64,000 nt of DNA from Stercorarius parasiticus (lineage: Eukaryota; Chordata; Aves; Charadriiformes; Stercorariidae): NCBI GenBank assembly GCA_013396915.1, contig VWZL01001973.1, positions 531,380-595,379 on the forward strand, read 5' to 3'. Both the position numbers and the translations under genes were made by a program. This document shows positions 48,702-60,204 of this stretch, piece by piece. The notes under the pieces were generated by a model. The model saw only the letters and a list, made by a program, of their open reading frames with translations, searched no databases and was not told where the DNA came from. Position 1 is the first letter of the stretch. The number at the start of each line of letters is the position of its first letter.

Positions 48702-51589
48702 CCACAGTTATCTGTTTCTCTCTTCCTTTCCTTTTCTTAACATGCAAGATCCTGCAGTACCACAGTCCATTGACAGTCTGATGAAGAGTAGAGAAAATTC
48801 CCTTTGTAGTAATGTTGCTGTTTTGTGCAATCAGCAGACCTTCTGTAAGTGAATTTAATTTAGCTCTTCAGGTCTAAATTACAGGATGTTTGTCAGAGAA
48901 TGAAGAACAGCTCACAGGAGATCGCAGTCAGGCTCTCGACATATATACTCTCTGGTGATGTTTAATACAATATGATCTGATGGGCTCTGACTCCTTTTTA
49001 TTCCCTGTATTTTCTCTACTGATTAAGGGTATCTGTCAGACCCGTTACACAAGAAACTGTATTCACAATTTCCCCATGATGCTTCAAGGAAATCAAAACA
49101 AAGAATACTTAGTAAAAGGTAATTTATATTACTTTAGCATTAGGTGGAAAATTAGTTCATTCGCATTCCCAAGATAAAATGCAGCTTTCTTTAAAAGTCC
49201 TAACATGCAAGTCAGCAGTGACTCAAAGAACAAAGCCTACAAAAACTGAAATGAAGTAAGCAAAGGGAATAAAGACAAGGCTTTCAGTTCCAAGACATTC
49301 AGCATTTTCGTATAGTTGGGGAGATAAGTTGTTGAACTAAGGCCTGAAACACAACAGAAGCTCTTCAGGAGAGGACAGTTTTGTCCAGAAAGGGCTCTTG
49401 CAGGATAAGGACTTTAAAATTTTCTCTTTTCCTCATTATCTGTATAATTTAGGGAAATTGAATGGCTTTTATATAAATAAATAATTTTGGTCTGACTGCT
49501 AACGCAATGATTTTATTCTGCTTAATACATGCTGACATTTCCACAGTACAAATATCATGACAAAATATTTGCCTATATGGATATTGTCAGATGCAAGCTT
49601 GATACACATTGATAGGTCACTCATTCAATTTTAGTACCCCAGCTGAAGTGGCCAAAAAGCCTTTTGGGTAAAATGCAGAACATTTGACAAGAAACACAAT
49701 ATTAAGTAACAGAGCAGTTCACTTGTTATTTGTTTTCATGTTTATACCCTTTTTACTTCCCTCTCTACTAGGCACAGATGTGTACTATTTATCTAGAAGG
49801 CATCATTGCAGTACTACCTTAAAGGTCAAATGCCTTTATTATATTCCCAGTACAAATGCTTAGATAGGTGTGTTCTATGTTTTAGCGACTTCCAGTTTAA
49901 ACATATACATGGTAGGAAAAAGATAAGAGAACAATTGCAGGAGTCAGTGCCTTTCTTCATACAGACTTAACATGGGAGAGGCAGGGAATAAAGTACAAAC
50001 AATAGCTACATTTTTAAAGATTCTGGAATTAGCTATTCTTGCCCTCCAAAGCCTCTCACCAGTCTGTCTAAAGGGGGTAATTTTAGACATCACAGAAAGT
50101 AAACAAGCAATTTCTGCCCTTGAGACACAAATAAACTGTTCTAGAGATTTCACCACATTAGACTGTAGTTGCACTACAGCTGGATTAAATATTTCAAGCC
50201 ATGTCTGAACGCACTCAGTCCATTTCTAAACAGCATGAAAAATTGAAACGGTAACACTTAGTTCATTAATTCTTTATAAGTACATAACAGATGTGATTTT
50301 AGGATATGAATGAAGAATTTCACAGAGATGACCTGTTTTATCAATCTTCTCATCACAAAATCTTCCCTAACCCTCACAGCAAGAAAATATGTCACAGAAG
50401 ACAACTACAAACTAGAGTTGCATTACAAGAAATATTACTGACAAAATTCAAACTGTAATGACACTGCAAATGATCATCTGTCTGTTCCAGTTATGCAACT
50501 GTTTGTTTTTTCCCTCCAAGAACTGCTAATATCAGCTAATTTGCGTAAAATTTTGAAAATGAGGAGATTATTTATAGTGCTCACTATTATTTTGTGAACT
50601 GACTACCCAGCTGTTAAATTTTTCGCTTGCGGAATTTTCATGCCATTAGAAAGGAAATACAAAGTCAACAATAGATACCTTCTACCTCTTCACCCCACAC
50701 ATATGAAAGTTACATAGACATGACAAGGCACACTTTGCATTTCCCACACTGATATTTTCACTTCTTTTGTATGTTATGAGTTAGAGGATAGAAGTCATTA
50801 AATTCATATATTAAGTTAATCTGCATTTCTGAATCTCCTGAAAGAGGAATAATTTTCTAAAAGGCAATCTCTAAGCCCTCTGTCACAGTCTTAACACGAA
50901 TGAAGTTGTGGGTTTTTTTTTACCCTCCTGAAATGAAAAAAATATCTTTAAAGAATGCACAAGCATGTTTGGGGAATTTATATTAGTTTTCATTATTAGT
51001 CCCAAATACATAAAATCATGTTCTGTGAGAACAATTTTTAAACTAAATAACTATTGTTTTAAAGTTTACTTCTTAATAGTTCCTTCCAATTTCCCAGCAC
51101 TTGCATAAGGAGAAGCAACACTCAAGATAAGGTCTATAGGAATGTTTCTTGAGGTAGGAAAAGAGCATCCCATTTCCTTGGAACTAGGTTAACTATTTTT
51201 AATTTTCTACTTTTCAAAAAACAGAAAAACAAGCATTGCAAATTAAAAGGGAGAAAGAAGTTAAAGAGTGAACTGAAGTGAGAAGTTTCAACACAACTCT
51301 GCCTACATTAGTGAGGGGGTAGAGCTCAGCTCTGGCGACTCCAGTCACTGCTTCCCCACGTTCCCTGCCTTTTTAAGGCAGACACCCGTCACACACACCT
51401 CCCTAACAGGCACAAAGGCAGTGGCATAACGCATGCCCAGGCCCACTCTGCCTATTCCATACAGCCAGCCAGGGTACATCACCTGGACCTCCCAACCCAT
51501 GGTCACTTTCTTCTCCTTGAAGACAGTAACAAAACGGGCAGCTGGAGGGAGAAGACAGGAACAGTTCAGCTAGTCTCAGTAATCCTGTG

Positions 51590-51745
51590 TTACTGAGCCT
51601 ATAACCCCCTCATCACCCCAGTATCATCTTCCACAGTCCACCTCCCTCCCCGCCACCGGCCCCATCCATAGCCCTTCCTCCCACCATCACTCCATCCCAT
51701 CACCCAACACCATTCCCCTGTATAGTTCCCCACCTCAGAGGGACC
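51590..51745. repeat. C-rich, strand-asymmetric low-complexity tract
   Basis: The plus strand is dominated by C and T with words such as CCCCTC, CCACC and CCCATC and very few G. The opposite strand is G-rich with GGTGG and GGGAGG words. It is not a tandem repeat with a fixed unit. It sits in the 51.3-51.75 kb GC-rich island. Confidence 0.7.
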
Positions 51746-54228
51746 AAACAGGGAGATACAACTACAGCAGGATCTCAAGATGGAGGTAGAATGACACAGC
51801 TGGTTAGTGGGATTGGAGACAAGCAGAATGAAAGATCAAAGTACAATTGCAAGAGGGTCAGGAACCACTTCGCACTGGAGAGAGATAGACTAACCACACA
51901 CGAAAGTATTACAGAGGTCTTATTCCAGGTATTCTGTGGTCAAGTTAACTTCTGAGTTGATATACACTGCTTGTATACAAATAAGAAAATGTTGTTTTGT
52001 TTTTTTTTTTTATTATTTTAAATTCACCAGGAAGTGAAAAGCTAAGGCATACAAATCAAAGTGCAGCCACCATTTTAACCATTCTCATTTTCAAACACAA
52101 AGAATAGTTAAGTACCTGCTTTCTTGAGCTGTGCTCTTGATTGATGGACTACATGGATTAACAGTCTATTCTCTGTCTCTGGAAATTGAAATGTTTATTT
52201 TGCAGTAACTGTGGTTTCTAGCCTTAGTTAGAAGGCTTGGAGTGACACTTGCCCCAAATCAAATGCATCCATTTCTTCCCCTCAAATTTTCCATCTTGTT
52301 GTTGTGTAGAACTTTATTATTGCCTGCCATGTTAAGGAAGATGATGGCAAAATATGATAAATTAATTATACACAGCAAGATGCAAGATAAATAACAAAGA
52401 TTACTCCCAAATAGTGTAAGTGTTCAGTGCTTACCACAGCTTTAGAGATTTCACATAGGGCTCTCTTCAATAGTTTATTGTTTTTAGGGTCACTATCAAA
52501 CATAAGTTTTAGAATTGGCAGAAAGAACAGACCCCTAGCTAACACAGGAACAGTCCTGTAAAAGCATCAGTGAGGCATTAACCGGTCATATGCAATTAAT
52601 AAGAGGCATGTCAAAGTGTAAACACAGGGACAAACCCAAACTATTTTTCCCCTCTCTAAAACCTTTTTCTGCTACACTTTAACATTGTCCACCACTCAGC
52701 AAAAAATAATAAGGAACAAATGTTTCTAATGAACGAACATCTCATTTTTTTTAGACCTCTAAACTTTCAGTCAGTGGTGACGGGAACCCTTCTAAGCTGA
52801 CACAAGTACAGCTGGCTGCATAGAAGCCAAAAATCTTTCCGTATCTCCAGTCTTCAGCTATCCTGTCCCAGCCAAAAAAATCACATATATGACCTTGAAA
52901 TAGTATCCAGATAGAAACTGCTGTTTTGGAAGAATGCTTCTTTTTGGTAATTGATCCCATACAGAGCTATGACTGACATACAAACCTAATTGCACAACCA
53001 TTTATACACACTACTCGGTTTTCATTTAAAAAAAAAAAAAAATATGGTGATAATGGACTACTTCAAGATGCAGAAGAAAAAGAACACTTAGTTTAACTGC
53101 ATTTAGAAAGCACTTTAAAGCCACATAATTTGTAAAACCCAACAATTTTATAACATTATCAGATCTTCAATATAGGCTATAGAATAAATAATACTTGTCA
53201 GAAAGGTTTCTGACTGCCTACATTTTCTTCAAAACATTTTATTGTATCAGTCTCTTAAAATTAACATTCCTATGGTTGTGGGGGCACCTAGTGGCAAACT
53301 AAACATGTTTACATATAAAGGAGATGATCGTCAATTATCAGAAATCTGTCTTCTTTTATTTTTGGAGAACTGTTCTCTTACTTGCATAAAAAAACCTCAT
53401 CTGTGTAAGATTAACTTCAACATAAAGCAACATAAAGAAATAACAACTGAACATAACACATCGGCAATTCCACTGACTCCCTCCTCCCTTCTCCACTACC
53501 CAGACTGACATGTGTCTACAGGAGCTGAAAAATAGATCTTGAAAATAAGCTCCTTTTTATCCTGTATGCCCTGCCAGAGCCCATTACTCACTGAGCAGCT
53601 TCTTTTAGATATTCCACACAAGGAGGCTTTAATGTTTAGAACTAAACTTACTTACCTGAAGATATCTTATGTTACACTGGATTTTGATTTAGCAGAGGAA
53701 CATGACAATGTAGCAAAGTCACAATACAAGCAGAACATAGTAATGCAACATACTGTTGGATCACAACACAAATATGATTTCTATTACTGGTCTTGATATG
53801 TTCCTGCTACAGCACTGGGTATCCCCAGTCACCAGAAAGGAATACTTAAGTTGAATCCAGCTCAAGCCCATTGCTATCCTCAAAGTTCATCCTGTTGGCT
53901 GTTCAGTTTTTATACTCTATTGAGTAACTTGCACACTTCCTCCACGCTGGTCTGGTTAGCTCAGGAAAACATTCATGTTCTTGACTAACTTGGGAAGAAA
54001 AATAAATAAAATAAATAAAATTTTTAAAAAAATCAATTACACGACCAGTTGATCCACTCAACCGATACAGCCAGCTGATCTAAAACAAAGCCCAGCCTCC
54101 AGTCCCCTTGGCATTGACCTAAAATCAGCTTTCTTTGCAATAGCTGTCATCACTCCTTGCTTTTTTCCCCCTGAGCTACATGAGCCGATTGCCTGTGCCC
54201 ACCTCCTCCGAGCAGCCTTCCACTGGCT

Positions 54229-54242
54229 GGGCGGGGGGGGGT
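54229..54242 (+). repeat. G run in a GC-richer patch
   Basis: GGGCGGGGGGGGG-type run inside a locally GC-rich segment (about 54050-54300). The patch has few CpG dinucleotides, so it is not a clear CpG island. Confidence 0.7.
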
Positions 54243-55235
54243 GTTGATCAGTCACACCACCATCTCTTTTTCCTTGCCTCCATCAGAGAGGGACCATGCA
54301 GGGACAGATTGCCAATTATGTCAAAGCTGTGCTTGGATACAGTGAGGAGGAGACCATCTGGAAAACAGTTTCCGCTCCTTCATCCCAAGCTGTGCAACAT
54401 AAGATATGCAATAGTTACAAAGGTCAGAAGAGTTTTTCATTTGCAAAAGTTTCCTATAATCAAACACCTTGGTCACAACAAAAAAAAAATGGGTTTTCAG
54501 AATAAACTGCTTTTAGTCTTCTCCTGTGATGAAAGAATATCTTTGCTGCCTAGATGAGAGCCCATTTTGAGTATCCTAGGCAATACAAAGGACCTCCATC
54601 TGTATTTGAGCTATCACTCAATTTTCCTCTTAATCATATTAGCATAAGGTATTTTTTTCTGGCATCTCAACACTATGTTTCCACAGAAGTTATTCACAAA
54701 TTTAGATTTTATAAACTGTTTCCTTATTTAAAAAATTAAACATTTTATGTGAACAGAGAATGCCACTCTGTAGGTTTTATCTTTTGTTTCTTCAATTCAA
54801 ACTCTACCTGCAGTTTTCCAATAAGCCTCCTAAGCTGTCTTCCTTAAGGCTTTCTCCCTGACCAGTTGCCCAGATTCTTCTGGCAAATTGTTTTTCCTTT
54901 CCTTGTTTCTGCCCAAGACCCATATGAAGAAAAACATCCAGGGCTTCTTCAGGCAGTCTGGCTAAGCCTTCATTCTACAGAGCAAAATCCCATTGTTTCC
55001 CAGAGAGGCATCATATAGGGATGTTTTACTTGCTCCTCACATAGTCCTCAGCAGTAAATTTTGGCCTGCAAATTATTTGGCAGCACATTCTGGGTGCCAA
55101 AGACACTGAAACTTCAAGTATTAACATTTTACCAACAGCTCTCCAACTGCTCAGAAGCCTCACGCTCCAACCATATCATTACAGCACTAAGTAATGAATA
55201 TCAGCTTAACCAGCTTTTTTGGTTGCCCTTTTTTT

Positions 55236-55236
55236 N
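55236..55236. other. Single ambiguous base
   Basis: One N inside a T-rich homopolymer, most likely an unresolved homopolymer length. Confidence 0.95.
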
Positions 55237-56997
55237 TCTTTTTTTACTTAGATATATCCAGTAACAAGTAATACATCCAATCCAGCCCCACTGGGCTGTG
55301 CAGATTAGATTGTGAACAGAGCCTTCAAGGCTAGTAATATGCACTACAGCTGCTCTCTAGGGAATCAGAGAAACAGAAAAACCAAAAAAAATGCAGATTT
55401 TTCCATGGGAATACAGCACAGTTTTAGCGAGTTCAGGAATAGAAAAGACAAGATAAAATTACAGTCTTAATCCAAATACATACCTATCATATGATCCTGT
55501 CCTAATACCACCCAGCAGCCACAGAGCTCTGGCCACTCAACCTGCTCCTCACAAGCAAGAAGGAACACTAATCCTGCTATCCTCAATTACCTCATGTAGC
55601 TCAGTCGCCAACATCATTTTGACTAACAACTCTTATCAGCTGGATCTCATCATCAGCTACATAGAAAGTTCACTGAACTCATTACAGAGAGTAGATAGGA
55701 ATCACTTGTTCATCTTTATGTCACAGTACAGACATTTTGTACAACTATGTTGTTGCATTGTAAGTTCATCTCTCCAGAAAACTGCACGTTTTCACATGTC
55801 TCTCTTAAACCTGCTTTATCAAAGAAGCCTTTTCATCAAAGAGCTAGCAGCATTCATCAATGTATGGAAACCATTGATTCTTTTGTTAAATTACTCTATG
55901 AAAACTGTCTCTCACTATTATAATGAAGCATTATGGAGTGACTATAAAACAATGAGGAGTGAACTGCCCCCTGAGTCTCTGGTGCGGTCTTCCAGCTTTA
56001 TCTAGGACCTTTCTAGAAAAACTAACTATGCTTAAGACTGCTTAAAATCACAGAGTCTTTTTCAGCCTACTTTAGGCTAGCATAATTGAGTAAACCTATT
56101 AACATAAACAAACACAGGAAGAGATCAGTCAATTAGTCAACCTGATTTTCACTGCTTATACAGCTGTAAGGCAATAATTTCCATGCATGGATGAAATAAC
56201 TAAGATATGCTCAGACAGAGAGGGACAGCCATAAATATACAAAATACAAATATTTGTGTGAAGATTTTACTTTAGTTTATATGTATAAAGACATTGCATT
56301 GCCCACCTGTGGCAACTAAACTCTTTTTATTGTACCACTACTGCAGTGTTGAAAAGACAATACTATTAGTTTGTCAAAGTGATCTGAAAAATACTTGCTG
56401 TACAATTTAAATGTTGAAATTAACTCTTCCCAGATTATTTGCATCAGAGATGGTATCTTTTCACAATGGTAACAGAAAAGGGAAGGATCACTTTTATCTA
56501 CAATGATGCACAAGTGTGGAAAATTACAGGAAAGAAAAGTATAAAACAGATGAACAAACTTAGAAAATCTGATGACATACTACAGAATTTTCAAAAGTAT
56601 CCACAGGACATCTTTCCAGTATTGCTAATGAGTATTTTGTCATTGTTACATTTTCATCTCTCCTCGCCCATTTCCAGATAACTTTTCTCTGTTTAACTGA
56701 AATATCTCCTATATACCCTCTGCAATGGACTCATGCTATGATCTTATCGTTGCAATACAGAAAGCATACATGACAAAGTTGACTTTCGTCACCCAAGACT
56801 AGTATACCATGAATTCTGAAAACCACAGAGCAATAAGGAGTCCTACTAAGACCTCTTTTCAGCACTGAGGAGCTATTCTGGTGTGTTCATTCACACATGG
56901 ATCAGGTCATGTCCTAGAATGGCCTCAAACAGATGTTAGATCTTGCTCGTCTGTATTTATTGTTAGACCAGAAACTCCAGCTTAAGATCATCCATAT

Positions 56998-57830
56998 CAG
57001 AACATAATAAGTACTTTCCAGGGTCAGGCAATTTGTCCACCTAGCACAGTACTCTGTCTCAGACTAGAGTGGCAACAAGATATGTTACTTTGGGGGAGAA
57101 GACAAGCCTGAATGTTTTCTTACACCTCTTTCCCCTTTACTTTCCCAGCATCTGCAGCTACTGTATTTGTGATACTAGAGGGTGCATCCTTGTCTTTTCT
57201 CTTGTTTTCTATTAGTAGAACTCTTTTCTATGAATCTGCTTAATTCATTTTTGAACCTGATGATACCCTCTGCTTCTACAACCTCCTGTGGTAGCAACAT
57301 TTAGAGGCTCAATGCCTAGTGTATACAGAAATAGTTTCTTCCACCTGTTCAAATCAACCTTTTCTATTTTCAGGTGCCCTTTAATTCTTGAAATATAGGA
57401 TTTAGTGAATAACAGCTCCAAATTCAACTTCCTCCTCAGCCTTCTCTAAGCTGAGAGGTCCCTCATTACGCAGCTGTTCTATCCCATTGATGGTTCCAGT
57501 TGCCTTTTTTCTAACTCTTCTTGTCTCCTTATGGCACTTCAATTCTGCCTTGGTCTTCATGTCCTTCCTGATGATGTCCAACATCTCGTTGACCATTTTG
57601 GTTGCTACTGCATGTTAAGGCAATGATTTCAGAGGACGGTCAAGAATTACTCTAAGATCTCATTCCTGAACTGTAAACACCAATCCCAAATTTAATGCTG
57701 TGTTAACCTGAATGCATTCCTTACCTTACAGTAGTAAAACTACTAGCTCAGCTGCCACCTTTTGTCCAGTCTCTCAGTTTTAGAACATCCTACTTGAAGC
57801 CCTTGCCACTGGTATGGCATTTGGCTGCCC
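56998..57830 (-). mobile_element. Ancient CR1/L3-like LINE, sauropsid type, 3' half
   Basis: Read on the plus strand, the order of blocks is that of antisense turtle/crocodilian-type CR1/L3. First comes a 3' terminal part (GAACATAATAAG..., GGTCAGGCAATTTGTCCACC, TAGCACAGTACTCTGTCTC). Then comes TTTTTGAACCTGATGATACC followed by CTCTGCTTCTACAACCTCC. Then TCAGCCTTCTCTAAGCTGAG, and finally TTTCAGAGGACGGTCAAGAA and ACTCTAAGATCTCATTCC. Similarity becomes uncertain beyond about 57700-57830. In the same order, modern avian CR1 would be far closer to its consensus, so this copy is old, probably predating the split of the main bird lineages. The 64-codon minus-strand frame at 57402-57596 lies inside it and is a remnant, not a gene. 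Confidence 0.75.
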
Positions 57831-60130
57831 AACACAGTATCTATTGAGCTTTATGCAATAAATGTAGCAGCTTTCACTCTGCTGGAGGAATTCTACCTGC
57901 ATATTGAACTAAAAATTTATTGGGTTTTGGAAGTTTATATTAATTTAATTTCTCTTTTGAAGCAATGCTTAGGATTGCTCTTCTCTAACCCAGCTCTACG
58001 CTTATTAGTCTAGCTACCAATACATGAGAAATATCCAGGCATATCAAGATAACAGGAATAGGCTGACCTGATACACTCTGTACCTTCACCAGTATGTACT
58101 CCCAGTGCAAACTGCCCTTTTGATTGCCTGATAGTCATTAAGTTGCTGCCCTTTATCCTCACCTGGACATGGTAAGGCTTCATCCCATTTGAAGGGTCTT
58201 TATAAGCCTGTTCACACCCTTTTTGCCATAGACTTGAGAGGCAGGCATGCAGCAAGCCTTCAGCTGTCTCCCTCTAGCAAACTTGCCAACTGCTCTTCCA
58301 GATTGCAGGACTGCTACCAAAGAAATGTCCTCTGCTCTCAGGAGCTAAACACTCCGTGAGCTTCCCCATCCTCCAAACCAAGGGGTTCTTCCTTCTGCCC
58401 TTCCTGAGCAAAGCTGCTGCGCAGACTGCCCTGTTAGCTGCGTTCTCATTGTCACTCAGCTACTGCTTTTTATTGTCGCCTGAACAAGCTAAATATTTCC
58501 CCTTAGAGGGTTCATTAACTCAGAAGCAGGGGAGCACAGTTCCAGCTATCTCTCATCTTACATAAACATCTGCCAAAAAATGATCACAGTTTTGCCATTT
58601 AAATTAATCATCACTTTACATTTAACATAATTAACACAGATAACATGCAATCTACAGCCAGAAGAAGAGCTGACATTTCTGCTTCCATATTTTCCTTTCT
58701 GGGCTGAGTTAAGCATCACCCACAAACAGCCTGCCCCATTTTGAAATGTCTTTCAGATTAACACAGTTCATTCTGTAGGGTTTGTCTATGTGATCATAAC
58801 ATAACTGTTGAGAGTTTCCCCCAGGTTGATGTCAGTCAGGTGCCAGCCTTTTCGTCTTTCTTTTACTTCCCTTCTCCCACCAACACAGACCTTTTCTATT
58901 CAGCAAAGATCCAAAGTCCACCAGGCTGTAAGTCTGTGGGCCTGTGTACCATACTGTCTTCTACTTATAGCACCTTTTCCTCCTGGCACTGTGCATGCCT
59001 GGAAACAGACAGAATCTAAGATGCAGAAAGCAAATGTGCAAAGACTGAAAAGTATTATTTCAGGGAAGAAGTAGGGAGTGTGAAATAAGATCCCTTTGAT
59101 TTAAGCACATTATGGGAGTACTGGTACATTCACAGAAAACTGTACCATCAACAGTGCAACCTGGGAGCAGAAAATGAAAACTCGTAACAAAAGATACTAT
59201 CCCAAGAAAGTTTTCTGTAAATGCAGACCAAAGGAAGATTATGAATTGACAAAGACACATTTTACTGAAAGAGGATTAGAAATATCAGGTTGGCCAAAGC
59301 ACATATTCATATCCAGAGAAGTCTGCAGTCAGTCATGAAAAAGGTGTGTATGTGTCTGACAGAGGAAGAACGTGCTTCCAGTTTCTTGCTTATATTCTGT
59401 TTCTGTCAAAAACTTAAACACCCAGAGGGATAGTTACTGGGTTGCGAATGAAGAAAAAAGGACAAGAGTTGCCTCAATTTGAAACCACCTGAGATTTTCC
59501 TGGGACAGATTTTGTAAAATTTTAATGTGAGGATTTCTCTAGACTAAGTCTGCCATTAAACTTTCTCACCCCACCAAAAAGGTGCAGGTTGGGACATAAT
59601 CTGCTACAAGAGAGTAAAGGTAAAATGTTAACCCTCAGGTCTTTAATTTGCTGATGTTTAATGCCATCCCTACCTGTTTTCCTAACTGTAGTACAGAGAA
59701 CTATTTAAAATGATATGGTTAAACTTGCATATGTGCATACGCTATTAGAATTTATGCCATTTTGTGAAAGTTATAAAGTCTAAATGGAATTATATTATTC
59801 ATAGATGTTAAAAGAGCAACACATAACCTTTAACTTAGAAGTGCCTTAGTAAAAAAGGTGTCTTATTAAGGATACAGTTTTCACTAATTTAGGTGAAAAG
59901 GGAGGCAGGAGGTGAGAAAAAATAAGTGGTGATTTTTTTTCCAGTAAATATTATATTTTCAAAGAAAAATGAACCAACCAGTTTCATTTTTAAAAAATGA
60001 GTATATCTATAGATTATTTTTTTTGTTTTTCAACTCATTTTGAAATAAAGCAACTCTCAAAGTAAGATATTTTATTTTGTTCAAAAATATCATTTCATCA
60101 TGAAACAAAACTGTGACAAGTCTTACTAAC
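57831..60130. other. Unassigned non-coding stretch
   Basis: No repeat family or gene recognised. It is somewhat richer in GC between 58240 and 59030. Frames there (for example plus strand 58808-59074) have no known signature. The left part may be further decayed CR1/L3 that I cannot align by eye. Confidence 0.45.
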
Positions 60131-60204
60131 AAAGGCCTGGATCCTGCAAAGATTTATGTACATGCTTACAGTTACAACATTTGGCTATTCTCATTGACTT
60201 TGAT
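60131..60204. repeat. Half of an ancient sauropsid palindromic repeat
   Basis: The plus strand has GGCCTGGATCCTGCAAAGAT, then TTATGTACATGCTTACAGTT, and farther on TCTCATTGACTTTGAT. I recall an old palindromic repeat in turtle and other sauropsid genomes whose half reads like this, ending near a CCCATTGACTT-type centre. Only one half is present, without the mirror-image arm. Family assignment is from memory and tentative. Confidence 0.5.

Larger units (their letters stand above)
47261..56997. other. Unassigned stretch with a GC-rich island
   Basis: No repeat family or confident gene recognised. Notable parts are poly(A) at 48683, the GC-rich strand-asymmetric island at 51300-51750, a minus-strand 121-base open segment at 52435-52555 with splice-like ends, a full-consensus minus-strand donor near 53655, a second GC-richer patch at 54050-54300 with a G run, and a single N at 55236. 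Confidence 0.4.

Noticed and set aside
49944..50208. Overlapping frames on both strands, the plus-strand one looking faintly like a viral envelope helix
   Set aside because: I could not match it to any retroviral or other viral family. There is no LTR, primer site or neighbouring gag/pol, and the opposite strand is equally open.
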